From Hyphomonadaceae bacterium UBA1001 (GTDB taxonomy: Bacteria > Pseudomonadota > Alphaproteobacteria > Caulobacterales > Aquidulcibacteraceae), in assembly GCA_002291875.1 (NCBI GenBank), contig DBAV01000162.1, positions 1 through 13,481 on the forward strand: a stretch of 13,481 nt of DNA, read 5' to 3'. The position numbers and the translations under genes were made by a program. The notes under the pieces were generated by a model. The model searched no databases. It was not told where the DNA came from and was given only the letters and a program-made list of their open reading frames with translations. This document shows, one piece after another, positions 1-6,584 of the stretch. Position 1 is the stretch's first letter, and each line of letters starts with the position of its first letter.

Positions 1-413
1 AGCCCGCCGACCACCCCGCCGCCGAAGTGAAAGAAGGTCAGGGCGACGGCCTCGGGTTCGGGCCGAACCGGGCGATAGATCCGCACCCGGATGTCATCGG
101 CACCGGTGCGTCCGCGCGGGGCCCGGTCGCGACCTTCGCCGCTGCGGGGGACGCTGCGGTCCTGCCAGCTGACGCCCGGTTCGGCCCCGCCGCCGAAGAG
201 TACAATCATCTGATCGGTGGCCGCGCGGGCCTGGACCGGGCCGAAATCGGGCGGAATGGGACGGCGTCGTGCCTGGGCCTGCAGGAATTGAAAGCGCGGG
301 TCCATGGTGCGCCCGCGAATGGTTTCGGGCGCCCCGCCGCTCTCGCGAACCAGCAGAGCATCGCCGCGCGCGAGTGCCGCCTGGACCATCATGCGGGTGA
401 TCCATGTCCTCAT
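1..413 (-). CDS. HSL-type alpha/beta hydrolase, N-terminal part (runs off the left edge)
   Basis: The reading frame opens at ATG 413 and stays open to the window edge, giving 137 codons with no stop. The start is well supported: a GGAGGA ribosome binding site lies 8 bases upstream, and the ATG overlaps the stop of the TetR gene (ATGA, 413-410). The N-terminal ~95 residues are a helical cap-like segment. They are followed by a beta-strand stretch (DIRVRIYRPVRP) and then TFFHFGGGVVGG at the edge, which matches the oxyanion-hole region of the hormone-sensitive-lipase family (usually HGGG). The catalytic serine and the rest of the triad lie outside the window. The histidine is followed by F rather than G, so the motif is a variant. 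It is likely a cytoplasmic esterase or lipase of unknown substrate, cotranscribed with and perhaps controlled by the TetR protein. The family call rests on a short region. Confidence 0.72.
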   Translation of the reverse strand, partial: MRTWITRMMVQAALARGDALLVRESGGAPETIRGRTMDPRFQFLQAQARRRPIPPDFGPVQARAATDQMIVLFGGGAEPGVSWQDRSVPRSGEGRDRAPRGRTGADDIRVRIYRPVRPEPEAVALTFFHFGGGVVGG

Positions 414-1006
414 CGCGCCTGTCCTCCCAAACCCAGCAGACCGTCAAGCAGAAGTCCGGACGCGAAGTCCGCCGCCGCACGGGCATCGCGCGGCTTGGTG
501 AGCAGCATGGCGTGGCCGATCTCACGCGCGATCCCGATAGCAGCCGCCGTGGCATAGTCGACATTGATCGGTGGGACATCCCCGCGCGCGATGATGGTTT
601 CGAACAGGGCGTGCACCTCGTCCGAAATCGCGCGCGTTTCAGGGGTGTCCGCCCGCACGCCCACCAGCGGGGCGGCGGCGTCGCGACCGTCCTCGGAATT
701 CTCGGCCACCAGAAAGGCGAAGAAGGCGTGGAAGGCGCCGTGCACGATCGAGCGGAGGTCCTCGTCCGTGCGCGCCAGCTGGGTGCGCAGCAGGGGCGCG
801 AAACGCGCCGCAGAGTCGCTTTCGAGTGCGGCAGCGATCTCTTCTTTGGACTGGAAGTAATTGTAGAATGTACCCGACGCCAGATCTGTCCGACGCACGA
901 TGTCGCGGACCGTGGTGGCCTGATAGCCGAGCTCGGCAAAGGCCGCGCGGGCGGCCTCGAGGATCGCCCGGCGGTTGGCGATCTTGGAACGCTCGCGCTT
1001 GTTCAT
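410..1006 (-). CDS. TetR/AcrR family transcriptional regulator
   Basis: A 198-residue protein from ATG 1006, the usual size for a one-domain TetR repressor. The N-terminal helix-turn-helix is textbook: a basic start (MNKRERSKIANRRAIL), then FAELGYQATTVRDIVRRTDL and the recognition helix and linker ASGTFYNYFQSKEEI, around residues 23-57. The remaining all-helical domain would bind an unknown ligand. The frame is open up to 1156, with other ATGs at 1075 and 1156; 1006 is chosen because it places the DNA-binding domain at the usual distance from the N terminus. No good ribosome binding site precedes 1006, so 1075 remains possible. The gene overlaps the following hydrolase by 4 bases and is divergent from the lipid ABC transporter operon. 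Autoregulation and control of one or both neighbours is the natural inference. Confidence 0.92.
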   Translation of the reverse strand: MNKRERSKIANRRAILEAARAAFAELGYQATTVRDIVRRTDLASGTFYNYFQSKEEIAAALESDSAARFAPLLRTQLARTDEDLRSIVHGAFHAFFAFLVAENSEDGRDAAAPLVGVRADTPETRAISDEVHALFETIIARGDVPPINVDYATAAAIGIAREIGHAMLLTKPRDARAAADFASGLLLDGLLGLGGQAR

Positions 1007-1259
1007 GCGATCGCCAGCCTGCGGGCTGGTCGGGTTTGCGGCCGCAAGGATCCTCTGTGAACTGTCACGCACCATGCAGTCCGTCTTGTCCCGTTTGTTC
1101 TGTGGCCGAAATGAAACACGCACGAGCGCCCCGGCCGGATGCAGGCGATATGTCATGCCTTCGCCACAATCGCCAGACGTTCAAGCTTCTCAAAGAAATT
1201 TTGTGTAGTTCATGTCAGATGAGGCGCAAGTGGAAAGTCTTGCGCGGGTGGAGCTGCTG
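1007..1259. promoter_or_regulatory. Divergent intergenic region with candidate TetR operators
   Basis: This is the spacer between the TetR gene and the transporter operon. It holds three dyad symmetries: CCAGCC-TGCG-GGCTGG at 1014-1029, a perfect 12-base palindrome TTGCGGCCGCAA at 1036-1047, and GTGA-ACTG-TCAC at 1057-1068. All lie on the TetR side, as expected for autoregulatory operators. The segment 1163-1212 is clearly richer in A and T than its surroundings and probably holds the operon promoter; a weak TTCAAG (1180-1185) / TGTAGT (1204-1209) pair with an 18-base spacer is the best I can offer. Operator and promoter assignments are inference. Confidence 0.35.
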
Positions 1260-2396
1260 ATGTCCCGACCGACGGGATGGAGAATCATCGAAGATCCGGA
1301 CGTCCGGTGGTTTGTGCCATCAGGCGACTGGACGGTCGCGACCGTCGGGCGACTGGACGCGGACCTGCGGGCGATCACCAGGGACATGCAGGCAGGCCAG
1401 CTTGGGCTCGACCTTGGCGAAATCGACGACATCGATGTCACCGGCGCCTTCCTGATCGACCGCACCCTGCGCGCCAATGACTGTGCGGCCGACCCGCATC
1501 TGCGCGTGCGCGGCGACAATGCCGGCGCACGTCGCCTTCTGCTTCTGGCACGCCAGAACAGGGAGGCCTGTCCGTCCCCCCCCACCGACCTGCCGGGCTT
1601 TGAGGCGGTGCTGAACCGGCTTGGACGCGGTGCCGTCGGTTTTGTCGACGAGACGCGCGGGACGCTGGCCTTCCTGGGCGAAGCCGTCGTGCGAACCGGT
1701 CAGGCACTGGTGCGTCCCCGGTCGGTGCGGTGGGCCAGCGTGGTCCGGGTCATGGAGGATGCGGGGCTTGATGCGCTCCCGATCGTGATCGTCCTGTCGT
1801 TCTTCATCGGCATGGTCATCGCCTTCTTGGGTGCCAACATCCTGGCCGACTTCGGCGCCATGGTGTTCACCGTCGATCTGGTCGCCATCTCGGTCATGCG
1901 CGAATTCGGGGTGGTGCTGGCGGGGATCGTGCTGGCGGGGCGCACAGCGTCTGCCTTCACCGCCGAAATCGGCTCGATGAAGATGCGCCAGGAAATCGAC
2001 GCCATGCGCGTGCTGGGCCTCGAGCCCATGCGGGCTCTGGTGGTGCCGCGCCTGATCGCCATGCTGCTGATGACCCCGCTCTTGGCCATCGTCGCCACCG
2101 TTGCCGGACTGGTCGGCGGGCTGATGGTGACCTGGCTTGCCGCAGGCATCAGCCCCGTGATGTTCCTCGAGCGCATGAACCTTTATGTGCCGCCCCAGCA
2201 TTTCTGGGTCGGTGTCATCAAGGCGCCGTTCTTTGCGCTGCTGGTTGCGCTGGTGGGATGCCGGCACGGGCTCCTGGTCGAGGGGGATGTCGCCTCGCTG
2301 GGACGGCGTGTCACCACGGCCGTGGTCCAGTCCATCTTTCTGGTCATCATCGTGGATGCGCTGTTTGCGCTGCTGTTCCTGGAGCTTGGGCTGTGA
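1260..2396 (+). CDS. mlaE: STAS-domain/MlaE-family lipid ABC transporter permease
   Basis: Inner-membrane permease of the MlaE family, which moves lipids or other hydrophobic molecules with an MlaF-type ATPase and an MCE protein. From ATG 1260 it has 378 residues, about 120 more than E. coli MlaE. The extra N-terminal part resembles a STAS domain (VATVGRLDADLRA, LGLDLGEIDDIDVTGAFLID), so the job of the separate protein MlaB is probably built in. The MlaE core follows from about residue 135. It contains the family segment AGRTASAFTAEIGSMKMRQE and EIDAMRVLGLEP, plus several hydrophobic membrane helices, for example PIVIVLSFFIGMVIAFLGA. The start at 1260 is preferred because GGTGGAG lies 6 bases upstream; an in-frame ATG at 1212 (394 residues) has no clear ribosome binding site. 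It is the first gene of a four-gene operon. The stop overlaps the GTG start of the ATPase gene. Confidence 0.92.
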   Translation: MSRPTGWRIIEDPDVRWFVPSGDWTVATVGRLDADLRAITRDMQAGQLGLDLGEIDDIDVTGAFLIDRTLRANDCAADPHLRVRGDNAGARRLLLLARQNREACPSPPTDLPGFEAVLNRLGRGAVGFVDETRGTLAFLGEAVVRTGQALVRPRSVRWASVVRVMEDAGLDALPIVIVLSFFIGMVIAFLGANILADFGAMVFTVDLVAISVMREFGVVLAGIVLAGRTASAFTAEIGSMKMRQEIDAMRVLGLEPMRALVVPRLIAMLLMTPLLAIVATVAGLVGGLMVTWLAAGISPVMFLERMNLYVPPQHFWVGVIKAPFFALLVALVGCRHGLLVEGDVASLGRRVTTAVVQSIFLVIIVDALFALLFLELGL

Positions 2397-3169
2397 TTGC
2401 GGCGGTCGACCCCGGCGTGCCCGCGATCTCGGTGCGCGGGCTGACGACCCGCTTTGGCGAGCGGGTGATCCATGACCGGCTGGACCTCGACGTGATGCAG
2501 GGAGAGGTTTTGGGCGTGATTGGCCCCTCCGGTGGCGGCAAGTCGGTCCTGATGCGCGCGATCCTGGGCCTTCAGCCCCGCGCCGAAGGAACGGTCGCCA
2601 TCCTTGGCGAGGCGCTGGACGACATGGACGGGGCCGCCTGGCGACGGCTGAACCAGCGCACGGGCGTGATGTTCCAGGACGGGGCTCTGTTCTCGAACCT
2701 CACCGTTCGCGAAAATGTCGAGGTCCCCCTCAGGGAACATTCCGATCTGCCCGACCGGCTTCGATCCGAGGTCGCCGAGGTCAAGATGCTGCTGGCCGGC
2801 CTGCCGCCGGACGCCGCGAACAAGCGTCCGTCCGAACTCTCTGGCGGCCTGCGCAAGCGTGCCGCCCTGGCACGCGCCCTCGCCATGGACCCTGACCTGC
2901 TGTTCCTCGACGAGCCGACGGCAGGGCTCGACCCAGTGTCCGCAGGACGTTTCGACACCCTGGTGCGGAACCTGCAACGCAATCTCGACATCACGGTGTT
3001 CCTCGTGACCCACGACCTCGACACCCTGGGCGCGGTGTGTGACCGCATCGCGGTGGTGCTGGATGGCAAGATCGCGGCGATTGGGACGCTGGCAGAGGTG
3101 CGCGGGGCCGCCGAAGGCTGGATCGCGGACTATTTCTCCGGACCGCGCGGACGCGCGGCGCTCGGCTGA
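2393..3169 (+). CDS. mlaF: MlaF-family lipid ABC transporter ATP-binding protein
   Basis: Cytoplasmic ATPase subunit of 258 residues that powers the MlaE-type permease. Visible motifs in order are the Walker A GPSGGGKS (residues 44-51), a Q-loop in MFQDGALF, the signature ELSGGLRKRAALARALA, Walker B LLFLDEPTAGLDP and the H-loop THD. The signature reads LSGGL rather than LSGGQ; MlaF-type proteins often deviate here. The open frame reaches back to 2258, but that part is the permease gene in another frame. The true start is GTG 2393, which forms a GTGA overlap with the permease stop and has GGAGC upstream. This coupling implies matched synthesis of permease and ATPase. The MCE gene begins 11 bases after the stop. 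Confidence 0.94.
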   Translation: MIAAVDPGVPAISVRGLTTRFGERVIHDRLDLDVMQGEVLGVIGPSGGGKSVLMRAILGLQPRAEGTVAILGEALDDMDGAAWRRLNQRTGVMFQDGALFSNLTVRENVEVPLREHSDLPDRLRSEVAEVKMLLAGLPPDAANKRPSELSGGLRKRAALARALAMDPDLLFLDEPTAGLDPVSAGRFDTLVRNLQRNLDITVFLVTHDLDTLGAVCDRIAVVLDGKIAAIGTLAEVRGAAEGWIADYFSGPRGRAALG

Positions 3170-3180
3170 CGGGAACCGAC

Positions 3181-4152
3181 ATGGAAAGCAAGGCCAACTA
3201 CACCCTGATCGGCGCGGCCGTCCTGCTGCTGTTTGTGGCAGCGGCGGGCTTTGCGGTCTGGATTTCGCGCGTCCAGTTCGACGCCGAGTTCGCGGTCTAT
3301 GATGTGGTGTTTCCAGGCACCATTCGCGGCCTCGACCGTGGTGGCGAGGTTCGCTTCAATGGCATCAAGGTCGGCGAGGTCACCAATCTGCGCTTCGACG
3401 CCGACAACCCCAAGCAGGTGGTCGCGCGCATCCGTGTCGACGCCAACGCACCGGTCAAGGTCGACTCGGTCGCCCAGCTGGAACAGGTCGGTCTGACCGG
3501 CGTGGCACTGATCCAGATTTCGGGGGGCGGCGACAACAGCCCGCTGCTGAAAAGCCAGGCGCGCCTGAACTATGTACCGCGCCTGCTGGCGCGCCAGTCC
3601 CAGCTGGACGTGCTGTTTGAAAGCGGTGAGAGCATCGCCACCAACGCGGCACGGGCGCTGAACAACTTGAACGGGGTTCTGAACGCTGAAAACGCCGAGC
3701 GCGTTTCGGCCATCCTGACCAATATCGAGCTGGTCAGCGCCCAGCTGGCCGAGCAGCGCGCCATCGCTTCGGATGCACGGATCGCGCTGCAGCAGGTCGC
3801 CGCCGCAGGCCGCGAGATCGGCCGCGCTGCCGATGCCATCCGCGAACTGTCGGGCACGGCCAATGCGCGGCTGGACGGCGTCGCTGGTTCGACCGAGCTG
3901 ACGCTGGCCGAAACGCGGTTGGCCATCGCCTCGCTGAATGCGGCTGCCGAAGAGGCGCGCGTTCTGGCGGACCGGGCGGGACAGACATTGGCCACTGCGA
4001 ATGCCGAGACCCTGCCCGAGATCACGCGCACGGCCGAGGACCTGCGCCGCCTGTCCACGACGCTTGAAGCGCTGGCGGACGATGTGCAGTCCAACCCGCT
4101 GGGGCTGCTGTCCGGGTCGGGCCGGCCGGCGGTCGAGGGAGTGGCGCCATGA
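3181..4152 (+). CDS. mlaD: MlaD/MCE-family periplasmic lipid-binding protein
   Basis: A 323-residue MCE protein, anchored in the inner membrane by one N-terminal helix (about residues 8-28, TLIGAAVLLLFVAAAGFAVW) with the rest in the periplasm. The MCE domain spans roughly 38-118 and shows the family pattern: FPGTIRGLDRGGEVRFNGIKVGEV, then a strand with VVARIRVDANAPV and the segment TGVALIQISGG. Residues ~145-305 are predicted long helices rich in alanine and glutamate, ending near NPLGLLSGSG, as in single-domain MCE proteins with a helical tail. It is much longer than E. coli MlaD (~180 residues) and closer to Ttg2C/LinM-type proteins. MCE proteins form hexameric rings that bind the permease and carry the lipid through a central pore. 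GGGAAC precedes the start. The gene ends in an ATGA overlap with the lipoprotein gene. Confidence 0.93.
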   Translation: MESKANYTLIGAAVLLLFVAAAGFAVWISRVQFDAEFAVYDVVFPGTIRGLDRGGEVRFNGIKVGEVTNLRFDADNPKQVVARIRVDANAPVKVDSVAQLEQVGLTGVALIQISGGGDNSPLLKSQARLNYVPRLLARQSQLDVLFESGESIATNAARALNNLNGVLNAENAERVSAILTNIELVSAQLAEQRAIASDARIALQQVAAAGREIGRAADAIRELSGTANARLDGVAGSTELTLAETRLAIASLNAAAEEARVLADRAGQTLATANAETLPEITRTAEDLRRLSTTLEALADDVQSNPLGLLSGSGRPAVEGVAP

Positions 4153-4775
4153 TCCGGACGCTGGCGGTTGCGGTGTCGACGATGGTTCTGGCTGGTTGCG
4201 TGTCGCTCTTGCCCGAACCGGGCGAGCCGCCGCGGATCTTCACCATTCGCGCTGATACGCCCGCGGCCGGCGCGGCGATGCCCCTCTCGCAGACCGCGCC
4301 GGTTTCGGTTGCAATCCCCGAGATGGAGCGCGCCGTGTCGGGCGCCGAGATCGCATGGCGGTCGGGCGGCGAACTGCGGTTTCTGCCCGCAGCGGGCTGG
4401 TCCGCCCGAAGCGCCGATTTGCTGCGGTCGCTGCTGGTCGAGCAGTTGAACGCGGCGGGCGTCACTGCGGTGCGCCCCGGTGACGGCTCGGCCCCCGGAT
4501 TTGTTCTGAACTGGTCGCTGACCGCGTTCGAGATTGTCGAGGGCGCGGGCCCGCTGTCGGCGGTTTGCAGCGGCACGGCGCGTCTGGTGCGCACCACCGA
4601 CCGCACGATTGCCGGTCAGATCACCTTCAGCGAAACCAGCACACTGGCCGATCGCGGCGTCACCGCCAGCGCGGAAGCCCTTGGAAGGGCCGCGAACGCC
4701 TGTGCCTCCAGGATCGCCGAGCATGCTCGCGGTGTCCTGGCTGCGCCCGCGCCGCTCAGTGCGGGGCGATCATGA
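4149..4775 (+). CDS. ABC-type transport auxiliary lipoprotein (PqiC/LinN-like)
   Basis: A 208-residue lipoprotein. The signal sequence MIRTLAVAVSTMVLAGC carries a lipobox (LAGC) with the lipidated cysteine at residue 17. The residue after it is V, not D, which fits outer-membrane delivery. The mature part has the layout of the ABC_trans_aux (PF03886) family: an early IFTI strand, VSVAIPEMERAVSGAEIAW, then RSADLLRSLLVEQLNAAGV and an alternating strand/helix end. In related operons (LinN, PqiC) this protein helps link the MCE component to the outer membrane. It is the last gene of the operon, joined to the MCE gene by a 4-base overlap, and its 3' end overlaps the convergent pgeF gene by 20 bases. 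The family call comes from the operon position plus these features. Confidence 0.85.
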   Translation: MIRTLAVAVSTMVLAGCVSLLPEPGEPPRIFTIRADTPAAGAAMPLSQTAPVSVAIPEMERAVSGAEIAWRSGGELRFLPAAGWSARSADLLRSLLVEQLNAAGVTAVRPGDGSAPGFVLNWSLTAFEIVEGAGPLSAVCSGTARLVRTTDRTIAGQITFSETSTLADRGVTASAEALGRAANACASRIAEHARGVLAAPAPLSAGRS

Positions 4776-5529
4776 TGGCCGACAAATTGCGGCCATAGTC
4801 CGGTTCGCCGCGACGGACCGAACGGCGATGCGAGAACCATGACCCGTCACCGGTAAAGGTGTCGATCGACAGGTTCTCGACCCTGAGCCCGCGCCGGGCC
4901 AGCGTTGCCGATACCATGCCCGGCAGGTCGAACATCAGCCGATCTCCCTGGCCGGGCGCGAAAAAGCCCTCGGCGTCGGGATAGGAGGCCAGGACGGCAT
5001 TGCGCAACTCCGGGCCAACTTCATAGCTGTGCTGGGCGATCGCAGGGCCGATAACGGCCTCGCACCATGCCGTCCGTGCACCCATCCGGCCCATGCAGTC
5101 GAGCGTGGCCTCGACGACGCCGGCCACCGCTCCCTTCCACCCCGCATGAATGGCCGCAACGACGCCGGCCTCTGCGTCCGCGATCAGGACCGGGACACAG
5201 TCCGCGCTCAACGCGCCTATGGCCAGGCCCGGTGCTGTCGTGACCAGGGCATCACCTTGGGGACGCTGGCCTGAGAATGGCCCTTCAACGACCCGAACCG
5301 TCGCCGAATGGGTCTGGTGCAGTGTCAGCAGTCTTGTCGGGTCTGTCCCCAGAGCCCCGGCGATCCGCCGCCGGTTCTCGGTCACGGCCTCAGGCCGGTC
5401 GGATGATCCGGGCCCGGCATTCAGCGCGGTATAGATCCCGGTGGAAACCCCGCCCAGGCGCCCGAAAAACCCATGCCGTATGGTGGAGGAGCGCAGGACC
5501 TGTGCGGCGCGTTCAAAGGGCGGGGTCAT
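4756..5529 (-). CDS. pgeF: Peptidoglycan editing factor PgeF (laccase-domain, YfiH family)
   Basis: A 257-residue protein of the YfiH/PgeF family, once called polyphenol oxidase. The E. coli member is an amidase that removes misincorporated L-serine from the peptidoglycan precursor UDP-MurNAc. The three metal-ligand motifs are intact: LHQTHS (His74), SADCVPV (Cys111) and AIHAGWKG (His128). Other family marks are HGFFGRLGGVS near the N terminus, VIGPAIAQHSYEVGPE, and the C-terminal WFSHRR followed by GRNLSAI. The length is typical. The start ATG (5529) overlaps the stop of the methyltransferase gene by 4 bases, so it is the last gene of the lgt operon. It converges with the transporter lipoprotein gene, sharing 20 bases of coding sequence. 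Confidence 0.95.
   Translation of the reverse strand: MTPPFERAAQVLRSSTIRHGFFGRLGGVSTGIYTALNAGPGSSDRPEAVTENRRRIAGALGTDPTRLLTLHQTHSATVRVVEGPFSGQRPQGDALVTTAPGLAIGALSADCVPVLIADAEAGVVAAIHAGWKGAVAGVVEATLDCMGRMGARTAWCEAVIGPAIAQHSYEVGPELRNAVLASYPDAEGFFAPGQGDRLMFDLPGMVSATLARRGLRVENLSIDTFTGDGSWFSHRRSVRRGEPDYGRNLSAIMIAPH
4775..4796. terminator. Inverted repeat at the lipoprotein/pgeF convergent end
   Basis: A perfect 7-base stem, ATGGCCG (4775-4781) and CGGCCAT (4790-4796), with an 8-base loop. It starts on the last base of the lipoprotein stop codon and lies inside the pgeF coding end. There is no T-tract, so classical intrinsic termination is not assured; it may instead protect the 3' end of the transporter mRNA. 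Confidence 0.3.
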
Positions 5530-6584
5530 TGGAAGCCCTCGACCGACATCAGACCGGGTGACCGAAGAGCCACCACCTGAAACAGCGTCCCCATCGCGTC
5601 CTCCGCGACCAGCCGCTCCAACTGACGATTGATGCGTTCGGACGCGCCCGGATCGCCTGCCGCCAGGCGCCGTGCCCGGTGCTCGATGCCCAGCCGTCGC
5701 AGAAAATCGCCCTGTCCGGTAGGTCCGTCCACCCCGAGGCCGGCATCGGATGCATGGCGGCAGACTGCCCGGAAATCGACGTGGGCGGTCAGGTCGTGCT
5801 GACCCGGTGCCGAAAGGGGATGGGTTCTGGTGTGCCGATAAACGGCCTGAAGGGTGTCACCACGCCCATCGCCGCCATAATCGATCAGCAGGGCTGCGCC
5901 GCCGCGCCCGTGCAGTGCCACTGCGAGCCTGTCGATCCACCCCTTGAGCGAGGGTGCAACCTCGAAAATGCCGTCCGACCCCTGTGCACCGGGTGGAACG
6001 GTGTCGAGGGGCGCCAGACCGAACGCGAGCTCACCCGCCGGGTCCAGCCCGACCATCCGCATCGCCCAGCGTCCATCGACGCACACATATTGGTCGATCG
6101 GCATGCAGTCGAGGAACTCGTTCGCCAGAACGATCAGCGGGGTGTCGCCGCGGATATCAAGCTCTTCGCGCCATGTGACCGGAACATCGCACAGGGCGCG
6201 GGCCTGGGCTGCGCGCAATACCGGACTGGCTTCGATCAGGGTGACCGACACTGCCGAGCGGAACGCGGGGTCGATGGCCGCCACGCGCCACACATCGCGC
6301 ATCAGCAGCCCGCGTCCGGGGCCGAATTCGGCGATCTCGATGGCCGGGGGGCGCCCCATGCGATGCCACACGTCGATGCACCAGGCGCCGATCATCTCGC
6401 CGAACATCTGGCTGATTTCCGGAGCAGTGATGAAATCGCCATCCTCGCCCAGCGTCACCGAACGCGCGTAATATCCGTCCAGCGGGTCCAGCAGCGCGCG
6501 AGCCATGAACCGGCTGATGGGTATGGGACCCTCCAGCGCGATTTCGGCCTTCAGCCGCCTTGCAAGGGGCGGATCGCGCCTCAT
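5526..6584 (-). CDS. NDUFAF7/MidA-type SAM-dependent methyltransferase
   Basis: A 352-residue class I methyltransferase of the NDUFAF7/MidA family (PF02636, formerly DUF185). Family marks are DPLDGYYARS (33-42), GDFITAPEISQMFGEMIGAW (49-68), the SAM-binding loop EFGPGRG (86-92) and NEFLDCMPIDQYV (from 155). The human member dimethylates an arginine of the NDUFS2 subunit during assembly of respiratory complex I. A parallel role on the bacterial homologue NuoD is plausible but is inference. The gene sits between lgt and pgeF with 4-base ATGA overlaps on both sides (6581-6584 and 5526-5529), so the three are probably translated from one mRNA. The start follows from the overlap with lgt and from alignment of the N terminus (LARRLKAEIALEGPIPISRFM). 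Confidence 0.92.
   Translation of the reverse strand: MRRDPPLARRLKAEIALEGPIPISRFMARALLDPLDGYYARSVTLGEDGDFITAPEISQMFGEMIGAWCIDVWHRMGRPPAIEIAEFGPGRGLLMRDVWRVAAIDPAFRSAVSVTLIEASPVLRAAQARALCDVPVTWREELDIRGDTPLIVLANEFLDCMPIDQYVCVDGRWAMRMVGLDPAGELAFGLAPLDTVPPGAQGSDGIFEVAPSLKGWIDRLAVALHGRGGAALLIDYGGDGRGDTLQAVYRHTRTHPLSAPGQHDLTAHVDFRAVCRHASDAGLGVDGPTGQGDFLRRLGIEHRARRLAAGDPGASERINRQLERLVAEDAMGTLFQVVALRSPGLMSVEGFQ

Noticed and set aside
1007..1156. N-terminal extension of the TetR protein to ATG 1156 or 1075
   Set aside because: It would put 23-50 extra residues before a DNA-binding domain that normally starts near the N terminus; kept only as an alternative start in the entry.
1320..2267. Long minus-strand open frame (315 codons) opposite the permease gene
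   Set aside because: Rich in H, Q, G, D and R with no domain, and exactly antisense to a clear MlaE gene; high-GC shadow frame.
3570..4724. Minus-strand open frame of 384 codons opposite the MCE and lipoprotein genes
   Set aside because: Low-complexity A/R/S composition, no recognisable domain, and the plus-strand genes there are certain.
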